From Clostridium sp. Ade.TY (GTDB lineage: Bacteria > Bacillota > Clostridia > Clostridiales > Clostridiaceae): a stretch of DNA of 47,045 bases. The stretch is taken from NCBI RefSeq assembly GCF_000498355.1, contig NZ_AVSV01000009.1, positions 1 to 47,045 of the forward strand, given 5' to 3'. Positions 26,031 to 34,655 of the stretch are shown here, in pieces. The notes under the pieces were generated by a model. It saw only the letters and a list, made by a program, of their open reading frames with translations. It made no database searches and was not told the DNA's origin. The translations under genes were made by a program, and so were the position numbers. Position 1 is the stretch's first letter. Each line of letters begins with the position of its first letter.

Positions 26031-26058
26031 TTTTTAAAAAAGAGAGGTAGTATTTTTT

Positions 26059-27498
26059 ATGATTAATTCTAGAGAAGAATATATTATAGATCCTCAAAAT
26101 GATAAATTTAAAGATGAGTGTGGTGTTTTTGGGGTTTATTCAAAAGAGGGAATAGATGTTTCAGAATTAACTTATTATGGACTGTATGCACTTCAGCATA
26201 GAGGGCAAGAAAGTACGGGAATTGCAGTAGCCAATGGAGAAGAGATAGTAGCTCATAAAGGTCTTGGAATAATAACAGATGCTTTTAAAAATGAAGATAT
26301 AGAATATTTAAGAAAGAAAAAAGGGAATATAGCAATAGGTCATGTTAGATATTCAACTGCAGGAGCTAAAACAATTGAAAATTCACAACCACTTTTAAGT
26401 AGTACAAAGTTAGGTCAAATAGCAACAGCTCATAATGGAAATATAGTTAATGCTGATGTTATAAGAGAACTTTTAGAAGATGGTGGACATGTATTTCATA
26501 CTTCTGTAGATTCTGAAGTTATTAAAAGTCTTATAGCAAGAGGAGCAAAAAGAGGTATAGAAAAGGCAGTAATAAATGCTATATCTGCAGTTAGAGGTTC
26601 TTTTGCCATGGTTATTATGACGAAAGATAAGCTTATAGGAGTTAGAGATCCAAATGGAATTAGACCTTTATGCCTTGGCAAATATGAAGGAAACTATATA
26701 TTATCTTCAGAAAGTTGTGCATTAGATTCAGTTGGAGCAGAGTTTATAAGAGATATAAAGCCTGGTGAAATAATAATAATAGATGATAGTGGAATTAAAA
26801 GTTATAGATATTCAGAAAATACTGTATGTCAAACTTGTTCATTTGAGTATATATATTTTGCAAGACCAGATTCTATAATGGATGGACTTGATGTTCATAG
26901 TTGCAGAGTTAAACAAGGAGAAGCACTTTATAAGGAACATCCATTAGAGGCTGATATTGTTATTGCAGTACCTGATTCTGGAATACCAGCAGCTATGGGA
27001 TATGCAAAAGCTTCTAATATACCTTATGATATTGGATTTGTTAAAAATAGATATATAGGAAGAACCTTTATAACTCCTTCACAAGAAATGAGAGAAAGAG
27101 CTGTAGCCGTAAAGCTTAATCCTTTAAAAGTAAATGTTAATGAAAAAAAAGTTGTTCTTATAGATGATTCTATAGTTAGAGGAACAACATCAAAACATTT
27201 AATTGAATCATTAAGAAGGGCTGGGGCTAAAGAGGTATACTTTTTAGTTGCTTCGCCAGTAGTTAAATATCCTTGTTATTTTGGGATAGATACTCCATAT
27301 AGAAGTGAACTTATAGGAGCAAATAAATCTTTAGAAGAAATAAAAGATGATATTGGTTCAGATTATTTAGGATATTTAAGCTTAGATGGAATGTATGATA
27401 GTTTTGATGGAAGAAAAAACTTTTGTGTTGGATGTTTTAATGGAATTTATCCAGTATCAGCACCGATGGAATCTGTAGATGATAATCTTGAAAGGTAG
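26059..27498 (+). CDS. purF: Amidophosphoribosyltransferase
   Basis: A 479-residue enzyme of the first committed purine step, making phosphoribosylamine from PRPP and glutamine. It is the Bacillus type: a 20-residue propeptide ends before Cys21 (ECGVFG), which becomes the N-terminal nucleophile after self-processing. The glutaminase half holds HRGQEST and GHVRYSTAG; the phosphoribosyl half holds VVLIDDSIVRGTTS. Cys in TCSFEYIY, YPCYFGID and FCVGC match the four ligands of the structural [4Fe-4S] cluster, which makes the B. subtilis enzyme oxygen-sensitive. It is normally inhibited by AMP and GMP. The ATG follows AGAGAGG. Confidence 0.95.
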   Translation: MINSREEYIIDPQNDKFKDECGVFGVYSKEGIDVSELTYYGLYALQHRGQESTGIAVANGEEIVAHKGLGIITDAFKNEDIEYLRKKKGNIAIGHVRYSTAGAKTIENSQPLLSSTKLGQIATAHNGNIVNADVIRELLEDGGHVFHTSVDSEVIKSLIARGAKRGIEKAVINAISAVRGSFAMVIMTKDKLIGVRDPNGIRPLCLGKYEGNYILSSESCALDSVGAEFIRDIKPGEIIIIDDSGIKSYRYSENTVCQTCSFEYIYFARPDSIMDGLDVHSCRVKQGEALYKEHPLEADIVIAVPDSGIPAAMGYAKASNIPYDIGFVKNRYIGRTFITPSQEMRERAVAVKLNPLKVNVNEKKVVLIDDSIVRGTTSKHLIESLRRAGAKEVYFLVASPVVKYPCYFGIDTPYRSELIGANKSLEEIKDDIGSDYLGYLSLDGMYDSFDGRKNFCVGCFNGIYPVSAPMESVDDNLER

Positions 27499-27508
27499 GG
27501 TTTAAATT

Positions 27509-28510
27509 ATGATAACTTACAAAGAAAGTGGAGTAAATATTGAAGAAGGATACAAATCAGTTAAGCTTATAAAAGAATATGCAAATAAAACTAAGGGAAA
27601 TTTAGTTTTAAATGGATTAGGATCATTTGCTGGTATGATTGAACTTCCGGAAGGATATAAAAATCCTGTTTTAGTATCAGGAACAGATGGAGTTGGAACT
27701 AAACTAGATATAGCATTTAAAACTAAAAAGTATGACACTGTTGGAATTGATTGTGTAGCTATGTGTGTAAATGATATTTTATGTCATGGAGCAAAACCAT
27801 TATTTTTCTTAGATTATATTGCGTGTGGAAAATTGGATTCTAAAATTTCAGCTGATTTAGTAAAGGGGGTTGCAGATGGGTGTATTTTATCTGATGCTTC
27901 TTTAATTGGTGGAGAAACTGCTGAGATGCCAGGATTTTATAGAGAAGGGGAATATGATATAGCAGGATTTACTGTTGGCATTGTAGATAAAGATAAAATA
28001 ATAAATGGTAAAAATATAAAGCCTGGAGATAAGCTTATTGGAATTACATCATCAGGAATACACTCTAATGGATATTCATTAGTTAGAAGATTATTTGATG
28101 ATTTAGATGAAAATTTTGATGGACAACCTGTGTGGAAAACATTACTTAGTCCAACAAAAATATATGTAAAACCAATACTTTCTCTTCTTGAAAGATATGA
28201 AATAAAAGGTATGTCACATATAACAGGTGGTGGATTTATTGAAAATATTCCTAGAATGTTTAACGGAAGAGAATTAACTGCTGTTATAAAAACTAATAGT
28301 TATCCATTACCTAAAATATTTGAAGAAATAATTATTCGTGGAGTAGAAAAGGAACATATGTATAATACATTTAATATGGGTATAGGTTTTGTACTTTGTG
28401 TTGATAAAGATGATACAGAAGATATTTTAAGAGATTTATTGGAAATGGGTGAAGTCGCTTATGAAATAGGAAGTATAACTTCTGGAGGTGAAGGGATTTG
28501 TTTAAAATAG
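27509..28510 (+). CDS. purM: Phosphoribosylaminoimidazole synthetase (AIR synthase)
   Basis: A 333-residue PurM/SelD/ThiL-superfamily enzyme that closes FGAM to aminoimidazole ribonucleotide with ATP. The Gly-rich GTDGVGTKLDIA segment (about 60-70) binds ATP; DCVAMCVNDILCHGAKPLFFLDYIA and GGETAEMPGFY are family signatures. The length is near the family norm. The gene starts ten bases after purF and overlaps purN by 13 bases, so the two are translationally coupled. No irregularity is seen. Confidence 0.95.
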   Translation: MITYKESGVNIEEGYKSVKLIKEYANKTKGNLVLNGLGSFAGMIELPEGYKNPVLVSGTDGVGTKLDIAFKTKKYDTVGIDCVAMCVNDILCHGAKPLFFLDYIACGKLDSKISADLVKGVADGCILSDASLIGGETAEMPGFYREGEYDIAGFTVGIVDKDKIINGKNIKPGDKLIGITSSGIHSNGYSLVRRLFDDLDENFDGQPVWKTLLSPTKIYVKPILSLLERYEIKGMSHITGGGFIENIPRMFNGRELTAVIKTNSYPLPKIFEEIIIRGVEKEHMYNTFNMGIGFVLCVDKDDTEDILRDLLEMGEVAYEIGSITSGGEGICLK

Positions 28511-29112
28511 CAATACTTGCATCAGGAAGTGGAAGTAATCTTCAATCCATAATAGATAATGTAGAAAATGGATTTTTAAATTGTAAGATAGAAATGGTAA
28601 TAGGAAGTCGTGAAGGTATATATGCAATAGAAAGAGCAAAAAGACATAATATAGATACATTTATTGTATCTAAAAAAGATTATGGAGATGCAATTTCTTA
28701 TAAAATATTAGAATTAGTTAAAAAAAGAGAAATAGATTTAATAGTTCTTGCAGGATATATTTCTATTTTAGAAGGAAGTTTATTAGAAGAATACAAAGAT
28801 AAAATAATAAACATACATCCATCATTAATTCCTTCATTTTGTGGTGAAGGAATGTATGGATTAAATGTTCATAAAGCTGTTATAGAAAGTGGAGTTAAAG
28901 TATCAGGCTGTACAATTCATTTTGTAAATAATGAAGTAGATGGGGGATCAATAATTCTTCAAGAAGCAGTTAAAGTTTATTTTAGTGACACTCCAGAAAA
29001 TCTTCAAAAGAGAGTTTTGAAAAAGGAACATAAATTACTTCCTTTGGCAATTAAATATATAAGCGAAGGTAAAGTAAAAATTAAAGATGGAAGAGTAAAT
29101 ATTTTAAAGTAG
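28498..29112 (+). CDS. purN: Glycinamide ribonucleotide formyltransferase
   Basis: A 204-residue enzyme that transfers a formyl group from 10-formyl-tetrahydrofolate to GAR. The opening [19 protein letters not shown] is typical, and the catalytic triad residues appear in [11 protein letters not shown] (Asn, His) and NNEVDGG (Asp). The start is TTG 28498, eight bases after GGAGGTG inside purM, giving the expected N-terminus; no ATG is suitably placed. It overlaps purM by 13 bases. Using the folate-dependent PurN rather than formate-dependent PurT fits an anaerobe with a large formyl-folate pool. Confidence 0.94.
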   Translation: MFKIAILASGSGSNLQSIIDNVENGFLNCKIEMVIGSREGIYAIERAKRHNIDTFIVSKKDYGDAISYKILELVKKREIDLIVLAGYISILEGSLLEEYKDKIINIHPSLIPSFCGEGMYGLNVHKAVIESGVKVSGCTIHFVNNEVDGGSIILQEAVKVYFSDTPENLQKRVLKKEHKLLPLAIKYISEGKVKIKDGRVNILK

Positions 29113-29125
29113 GAGGTATCATTTA

Positions 29126-30628
29126 ATGAAAAAGAGAGCTTTAATTAGTGTATTTGATAAAGATGGAATATTAGAATTTGCAAATTTTTTAAGCAATAGA
29201 AATATTGAAATAATATCAACCGGTGGAACATATAGGCATTTAAAGGATAATGGAATTCCGGTAATAGAAGTTAATGAAGTTACTGATTTTCCAGAAATGC
29301 TAGATGGAAGAGTTAAAACTCTTCATCCTCTTATACATGCAGGCATATTAGCAGTTAGAGAAAATAAAGAACATATGAATATATTAAATAAAAGAGAAAT
29401 AAACACAATAGATTATGTTGTTGTAAATTTGTATCCATTTTTTGAAAAAGTTCGTGAAAACTTAGAATTTGATGAAAAAATAGAATTTATTGATATTGGT
29501 GGACCTACAATGCTTAGAGCTGCTGCTAAAAATTTTAAAGATGTAGTAGTTATATCAGATAAAAAAGATTATAAAAATGTAATGGATGAAATAGAAAAAA
29601 ATAATGATGTTTCATATAGTCTTAGAAAAAATTTAGCAGGTAAAGTTTTTAATTTAATGAGTGCTTATGATGCGGCAATTTCAAATTTTTTATTGGATGA
29701 TATAGAATATCCTGACTATCTTTCAGTTTCATTTAGAAAAAAACAAGAGTTAAGATATGGAGAAAATTCTCATCAAAGTGCAGCTTTTTATGAATCAACA
29801 ATGATAGATGGTGCGATGAATACATTTGATGTTTTAAATGGAAAAGAACTTTCATATAACAATTTTAAAGACGTAGATATAGCTTGGAAATGTGCTAATG
29901 AATTTGAAGAACCATCATGTTGTGCATTAAAGCATAACACACCATGTGGAGTTGCAATTGGAAATGATAGTTATGAAGCTTATATGAAAGCTTATGAAGT
30001 TGATCCTACATCAATATTTGGTGGAGTAGTTGCTTTTAATAAAAAAGTTGATAAAAGAACAGCAAAAGAGATGTTTAAAATTTTCTTAGAAGTTATTGCT
30101 GCGCCAGAATATGATGAAGATGCTTTGGAAGTATTAAAACAAAAGAAAAATTTAAGAGTTCTTAAATTTAAAAATCTTCCAAAAGATGATAAGTATATGG
30201 TTACAGTTGATGGTGGAATATTAGTTCAAGAAGAAGATAGAAAACTTTTTGATGAACTTAAAGTTGTAACAAATGTTAAGCCAACTTCAGAAGAAATTAA
30301 AGATTTAATTTTTGGAATGAAAGTTGTAAAATATGTTAAATCAAATGCTATTGTAGTAGCACATGATGGAGTAGCGTTAGGAATTGGTGGTGGACAAGTT
30401 AATAGAATTTGGCCAACAGAGGATGCGTTAAAAAGAGGAAAAGGGGCTACAATTTTAGCATCAGATGCATTTTTCCCATTTAGAGATGTTGTAGATAATG
30501 CAGCAAAGAATGGGATAAAGGCAATAATACAACCAGGAGGTTCTTTAAGAGATCAAGAATCTATAGATGCTTGTAATGAGCATGGTATATCAATGGTGTT
30601 TACAGGCTTTAGACATTTTAAACATTAA
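29126..30628 (+). CDS. purH: Bifunctional AICAR formyltransferase / IMP cyclohydrolase
   Basis: A 500-residue two-domain enzyme catalysing the last two steps to IMP. The N-terminal IMP cyclohydrolase domain is marked by [17 protein letters not shown] and [12 protein letters not shown]; the C-terminal formyltransferase by [23 protein letters not shown] (the Lys-His catalytic pair) and [18 protein letters not shown]. Lengths of both parts are normal. AGGAGGT overlaps the purN stop, giving tight coupling. It closes the pathway encoded in this operon except for PurB. Confidence 0.95.
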   Translation: MKKRALISVFDKDGILEFANFLSNRNIEIISTGGTYRHLKDNGIPVIEVNEVTDFPEMLDGRVKTLHPLIHAGILAVRENKEHMNILNKREINTIDYVVVNLYPFFEKVRENLEFDEKIEFIDIGGPTMLRAAAKNFKDVVVISDKKDYKNVMDEIEKNNDVSYSLRKNLAGKVFNLMSAYDAAISNFLLDDIEYPDYLSVSFRKKQELRYGENSHQSAAFYESTMIDGAMNTFDVLNGKELSYNNFKDVDIAWKCANEFEEPSCCALKHNTPCGVAIGNDSYEAYMKAYEVDPTSIFGGVVAFNKKVDKRTAKEMFKIFLEVIAAPEYDEDALEVLKQKKNLRVLKFKNLPKDDKYMVTVDGGILVQEEDRKLFDELKVVTNVKPTSEEIKDLIFGMKVVKYVKSNAIVVAHDGVALGIGGGQVNRIWPTEDALKRGKGATILASDAFFPFRDVVDNAAKNGIKAIIQPGGSLRDQESIDACNEHGISMVFTGFRHFKH

Positions 30629-30672
30629 TTAAAACTTTTTTAGAATATGAAGTAAAAGGGGTTTTTAAAGAT

Positions 30673-31920
30673 ATGAATATACTTTTAATAGGTTCAGGTG
30701 GAAGAGAACATGCAATAGCATGGAAAATAGCTAAAAATAAAAGAGTTGAGAAAATATATGTAGCACCAGGTAATGGAGGAACTGCAGTTGAATCTAAGTG
30801 TGAAAATATAAATATAACAGATATAGAAGAATTAATAAAATTTTCAAAAGAAAATAATATAGATTTAACGATAGTTGGTCCTGAAGAGCCACTTATAAAT
30901 GGAATAGTAGATAGGTTTAAAGAGGAAGGTCTTAAAATTTTTGGTCCTGACAGAGCAGGTTCAATGCTTGAAGGAAGCAAGGCTTATTCAAAAGATTTTA
31001 TGAAAAAATATGGTGTAAAAACAGCAGAATATAATGTGTTTTATAAAGTAGATGAAGCAAAAGAATATTTAAATAATTGCAAATATCCAGTAGTAATTAA
31101 AGCAGATGGAATTGCTGCAGGAAAAGGTGTTGTTATATGTGAAAATAGAGAAAATGCAATAAAATCTATTGAAGATTTTATGATATTAGATGTTTTTAAT
31201 GGTGCTGGTAAAAAGGTAGTAATAGAAGAATTTTTAGAAGGAGTTGAAGCATCAATTCTTTCAATAACTGATGGTAAAATTATAGTTCCATTTATATCAG
31301 CAAAAGATCATAAACAAATATACGAGGAAGATAGAGGTCCAAATACTGGTGGAATGGGAGTAGTTTGTCCGAATCCATACGTTACAGATAAGGTATTAAA
31401 AGATTTTAAAGAAAATATTATGGATAAAACATTAGATGGAATAAGAGAAGAAGGTTTTAATTTTAAGGGAATAATATTTTTTGGAATAATGATAACTAAT
31501 GATGGTGTAAAACTTTTAGAATATAACGTAAGAATGGGAGATCCAGAAACACAATCAATTTTAGCGCTTATGAAAAGTGATTTTTTAGATATAATTGAGT
31601 TAGCTATGGATGAAAAATTAGAAAATTTAAATATAGAATTTTCAGATGAAACCTGTATAAATGTAGTTATGGCATCAGAAGGATATCCTTTAGAATATGA
31701 AGTTGGATATAATATAAATATCGGAAATATTAATGATAAAGTATTTATTGCAGGTGCAAAGTTTGAAGATAATAAGTTAGTTACAAGCGGAGGGAGAGTA
31801 TTGTCAGTTTTAGGGAGAGGCAATAATATTGAAGAAGCAAGATACAAAGCTTATAAAAATGTAGAAAATGTACTTTTTGAAGGAGCTTATTTTAGAACTG
31901 ATATTGGAATAATAAAATAA
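30673..31920 (+). CDS. purD: Phosphoribosylamine-glycine ligase (GAR synthetase)
   Basis: A 415-residue ATP-grasp enzyme that joins phosphoribosylamine and glycine. The N-terminal LIGSGGREHAIAWKI motif (residues 5-19), the PEEPL segment, and the ATP-grasp blocks KADGIAAGKGVVI and NTGGMGVVCPNPY and the later NVRMGDPETQ are all intact. It is the last gene of the operon. AAGGGG lies 11 bases before the ATG, a somewhat long interval. No clear terminator follows directly; the next structured element is the promoter and riboswitch unit from 31957, whose terminator may also stop purine-operon transcripts. Confidence 0.95.
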   Translation: MNILLIGSGGREHAIAWKIAKNKRVEKIYVAPGNGGTAVESKCENINITDIEELIKFSKENNIDLTIVGPEEPLINGIVDRFKEEGLKIFGPDRAGSMLEGSKAYSKDFMKKYGVKTAEYNVFYKVDEAKEYLNNCKYPVVIKADGIAAGKGVVICENRENAIKSIEDFMILDVFNGAGKKVVIEEFLEGVEASILSITDGKIIVPFISAKDHKQIYEEDRGPNTGGMGVVCPNPYVTDKVLKDFKENIMDKTLDGIREEGFNFKGIIFFGIMITNDGVKLLEYNVRMGDPETQSILALMKSDFLDIIELAMDEKLENLNIEFSDETCINVVMASEGYPLEYEVGYNINIGNINDKVFIAGAKFEDNKLVTSGGRVLSVLGRGNNIEEARYKAYKNVENVLFEGAYFRTDIGIIK

Positions 31921-31956
31921 AATTTTATAAGATATGTAAATTAATAAAATAAGCGG

Positions 31957-31985
31957 TTGAAAAAATTTCAAAAATATAGTATTAT
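31957..31985 (+). promoter_or_regulatory. Promoter of the riboswitch transcript
   Basis: TTGAAA (31957-31962) and TATTAT (31980-31985) have a 17-base spacer. The predicted start near 31992 lies about 12 bases before the aptamer, so the riboswitch has its own promoter. Confidence 0.6.
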
Positions 31986-32003
31986 TTAAGTATAAAATTA
32001 AAT

Positions 32004-32075
32004 AGGCAAACTTAAGGAAACTTAAGGACGCAAAGCTATAGGGACTAAGGTTTTAACTATGTCAGCCAGTTGCCA
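32004..32075 (+). ncRNA. Cyclic di-GMP-I (GEMM-I) riboswitch aptamer
   Basis: The sequence carries the conserved GEMM-I parts in order: GGCAAAC (32005-32011), a CTTAAG-GAAA-CTTAAG stem with a GNRA tetraloop that docks into the second arm, GGACGCAAAGC, a second arm ending in CAGCC, and a closing GTTGCC (32069-32074) that pairs with the 5' GGCAA. Such aptamers bind c-di-GMP in the nascent mRNA. A factor-independent terminator follows about 77 bases later, so control is probably at transcription elongation. The first downstream gene encodes a GGDEF-EAL protein. Recognition is confident; the direction of control is not shown. Confidence 0.9.
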
Positions 32076-32151
32076 AAGAGTAAGCATACTTTTTGTTTGA
32101 AGTTAAAAAATATATGTAAATACACAGTATATTTATATTAATTTGATTTTT

Positions 32152-32180
32152 AGCTACTCTTTTTTGAGTAGCTTTTTTTT
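32152..32180 (+). terminator. Riboswitch expression-platform terminator
   Basis: AGCTACTC (32152-32159) pairs with GAGTAGCT (32166-32173), followed by T8. The segment AAAGAGTA just after the aptamer (32075-32082) is perfectly complementary to TACTCTTT (32155-32162), so it could act as an antiterminator. Confidence 0.8.
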
Positions 32181-32229
32181 ATAATTTTTTAAACATGCCC
32201 AACAATTTAAATATTTATATATAACTAAT

Positions 32230-32270
32230 AAAAGCGATGGATATTATTAAGTTAAGTCTATCGCTTTTAT
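32230..32270 (+). terminator. Second hairpin between riboswitch and GGDEF-EAL gene
   Basis: AAAAGCGATGGA (32230-32241) pairs with TCTATCGCTTTT (32257-32268) over 12 bp with one G-T pair and a 15-base loop. The T-tract is short, so termination may be partial. Confidence 0.5.
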
Positions 32271-32429
32271 TAATATATTCTTTAATAAATTAATAATAAA
32301 AAAATATATACTTGATAAATATACTCTTTAGTATGAAAATAGATTATATTAGGTTTTTTTACATATTTTATTATAAAATCAAAATAATTATATTAATTAA
32401 TTGCTAAGAGGGAGATGTAAGTTGAGTAT

Positions 32430-34175
32430 ATGAATGAAAGTAGTCTAAAGGATATTATTAATTCCAAAGAAGCTAGAAGGTATTTAAATAAAATTGGCAA
32501 TGTTGAAATATTAGAAGAATTAGATGAAGCAAAAAGAAATAAAAATAATTTAGACATTGTAATACAAAACATACCATTTGCTATTTCCTTAAAAGATATA
32601 AATGGATCAATTATTGAAGTAAATGATAATTTCTTAAAATATTATAATGCTAAAAAAGAAGATATTATTGGACAAAATTGGAGAAAAATATTAAAAAAAG
32701 ATTACGTTGATAAAATAATTCAAGAGGATAAAAAAGTTATTAGTAGACTTTCTAATATTACATTTAGAAGAAGAAGAATTATAAATGGGGAGTTAAGACT
32801 AATAGAAGTTTATAAAATGCCAGTTTTAGATAATAAAAATAATCCAATTGGAATAGTTGGAATATATTCAGATATAACTAATTTCAAAAGATATAGTGAT
32901 AAAATAAAACAATTAGTATTTACAGATTCATTAACAGGGCTTGATAATAGAAGAAGTTTATATAAATATCTGGAAAGAATAAAGAAAGAACAGAGAAAAG
33001 TTTCATTAATTGCCATAGATGTAGATGATTTTAAAAAGGTAAATGATATGTTTGGACATTATTGGGGAGATAAAGTATTAGCATTAATGGCAAATATCTT
33101 TAAAGAAGTTTGTAACGATGCTTTTATATCAAGAATTAGTGGAGATGAATTTATAATTATATATAAAGACATAACTGATGAAAGATTATTAATAGAGAAG
33201 GTTACAAAAATAATAAATACGTTAAGGTTAAAGTTTAAAGATAAAGAAAAAATTAGTATAATATCAGCAAGCTTTGGAATCCTTATAGATGATACTAAAA
33301 ATAAGAAAATTGAGGACTTGTTAGTAAAGGCGGATTTAGCATTATATAAAGCTAAAATAAGAGGAAAAAATCAATATGCTTTTTATACAGATGAAATAGA
33401 AAAAGAAAGATTATTTAAACTAAAAATAGAAAGAGGACTTAGAAAAGCTATTGAAAATAATGAGGTGGAATTATACTATCAACCTCAATATACATGTGAT
33501 AAAGAACTAATTGGATTTGAAGCATTATTTAGATGGAATAATGAGAAATTTAAAGATGTTCCTGTTTCAAAAATAATAGATTACATAGAAGAAAGTAATA
33601 TGGTTCATATATTTGGAGAATGTATATTAAGAAAAGCATTATTATTTTCAAAAAAAATAAATGCTAATAGGAAAAAAAGAATAGTTGTATCTGTTAATAT
33701 TTCAGCAATTCAAATAATGTATGAAAAATTTACAGATACAATTAAAAATCTATTAAAAGAAATAGATATAGAACCTACATTGATAGGTTTAGAACTTACT
33801 GAAACAACATTACTTGAAAATGTAAATTCCAATATAAAGAAAATAAAAGAATTAAAAGAATTTGGAGTTAAAATATATTTAGATGATTTTGGAAAAGGAT
33901 ATTCATCACTAAATTATTTAGTTAAACTTCCAATATCTACTGTAAAGATAGATAGAGAATTTATAAAAAAAATGAACGATGGTAAAGAATATGAAAAATT
34001 AGTAAAGTTGATGATAGATATATGTCATTCATTAGATCTTCCAGTTGTTGCGGAAGGTGTTGAAACAGAGAAGGAACTTGATATATTAAGAAATATGAAT
34101 GTTGAGTTTATACAAGGTTATTTATTTTCAAAACCATTATGTGAAGAAGAGGCTAGAAAGTTAATTAATTTATAA
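32430..34175 (+). CDS. PAS-GGDEF-EAL protein, c-di-GMP synthesis/degradation
   Basis: A 581-residue cytoplasmic signalling protein. A PAS domain (about 38-145: IPFAISLKDINGSIIEVNDNF) is followed by a GGDEF domain with SGDEF at 237-241, an accepted active variant, and metal-binding DVDDFK upstream. No RxxD inhibitory site precedes it. The EAL domain has EAL at 364-366 and the further catalytic residues in NISA, ELTE, LDDFGKG, KIDREF and AEGVET, so phosphodiesterase activity looks intact. Both synthesis and hydrolysis of c-di-GMP are thus possible, the PAS domain presumably choosing. GAGGGAG lies 15 bases before the ATG, longer than usual, so translation may be weak. The riboswitch upstream suggests feedback by its own product. 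Confidence 0.9.
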   Translation: MNESSLKDIINSKEARRYLNKIGNVEILEELDEAKRNKNNLDIVIQNIPFAISLKDINGSIIEVNDNFLKYYNAKKEDIIGQNWRKILKKDYVDKIIQEDKKVISRLSNITFRRRRIINGELRLIEVYKMPVLDNKNNPIGIVGIYSDITNFKRYSDKIKQLVFTDSLTGLDNRRSLYKYLERIKKEQRKVSLIAIDVDDFKKVNDMFGHYWGDKVLALMANIFKEVCNDAFISRISGDEFIIIYKDITDERLLIEKVTKIINTLRLKFKDKEKISIISASFGILIDDTKNKKIEDLLVKADLALYKAKIRGKNQYAFYTDEIEKERLFKLKIERGLRKAIENNEVELYYQPQYTCDKELIGFEALFRWNNEKFKDVPVSKIIDYIEESNMVHIFGECILRKALLFSKKINANRKKRIVVSVNISAIQIMYEKFTDTIKNLLKEIDIEPTLIGLELTETTLLENVNSNIKKIKELKEFGVKIYLDDFGKGYSSLNYLVKLPISTVKIDREFIKKMNDGKEYEKLVKLMIDICHSLDLPVVAEGVETEKELDILRNMNVEFIQGYLFSKPLCEEEARKLINL

Positions 34176-34217
34176 AATTTAAATAAGGCAACTATATTTT
34201 TATAAAAAAGAACTAAA

Positions 34218-34252
34218 AAATAAACTATAATTTATATAAATATAGTTTATTT
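34218..34252 (+). terminator. Terminator-like hairpin after GGDEF-EAL gene
   Basis: AAATAAACTATA pairs perfectly with TATAGTTTATTT (12 bp, 11-base loop). It is entirely AT-rich apart from two G/C pairs and has a short U-tract. Confidence 0.45.
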
Positions 34253-34341
34253 TAAAAAAAGTTAAACAAAATTTAAAAAGAAAATAATATATAATACTTA
34301 AAAATCTAAAAATTATTTTTAAGTAACAAAAAATTAATATT

Positions 34342-34378
34342 AAAGATATTTCATTAATATACGTGGAGTATCTTTTTT
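34342..34378 (+). terminator. Orphan terminator upstream of asrABC
   Basis: AAAGATA (34342-34348) pairs with TATCTTT (34369-34375), followed by T-rich sequence. It lies 165 bases past the previous gene, so it may end a short transcript or serve as a backup. Confidence 0.5.
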
Positions 34379-34561
34379 CATTTATTATAAATAATAAAAT
34401 TTACTATATTTTAACAAAACAAAACATAAAAGTTAACAAATAAAATAAATTATACATTGAATCATATAAATTTTTCTGTAAACTTTAACTGAAAACACGA
34501 TTAATAGGCAAATAGTTATTATATATATATTAAAAATATATTTTTACTTATTGATAAAAAA

Positions 34562-34570
34562 TGGTATTAT
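34562..34570 (+). promoter_or_regulatory. Extended -10 promoter of asrABC
   Basis: TG-G-TATTAT (34562-34570), with a weak -35 TTTACT (34543-34548). The leader would be about 80 bases. Confidence 0.45.
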
Positions 34571-34655
34571 TGATGTGAAAAGAATGTTAAAAAATAAACA
34601 AATAACTTTACAGCAGAGACAACCTTTATCAATAAATTAATATGGAGGTATTAAA

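Larger units (their letters stand above)
31921..32429 (+). other. Leader region with promoter, c-di-GMP riboswitch and two terminators
   Basis: These 509 bases hold, in order, a sigma-A-type promoter (31957-31985), a GEMM-I aptamer (32004-32075), a terminator (32152-32180), a second hairpin (32230-32270) and an AT-rich stretch leading to the GGDEF-EAL gene. No credible ORF is present. Confidence 0.7.
34176..34655 (+). other. Intergenic region before asrABC
   Basis: A 480-base AT-rich spacer. It contains two terminator-like hairpins (34218-34252 and 34342-34378) and an extended -10 promoter (34562-34570). No ORF over 30 codons with a ribosome binding site is apparent. Confidence 0.55.

Noticed and set aside
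31308..31847. 179-codon - strand ORF within purD
   Set aside because: A shadow of the purD reading frame with the same low-complexity composition and no independent signals.
34548..34635. 11-bp inverted repeat TTATTGATAAA / TTTATCAATAA before asrA as an RNA leader structure
   Set aside because: The left arm lies in the promoter, upstream of the predicted start, so both arms are not in the same transcript.
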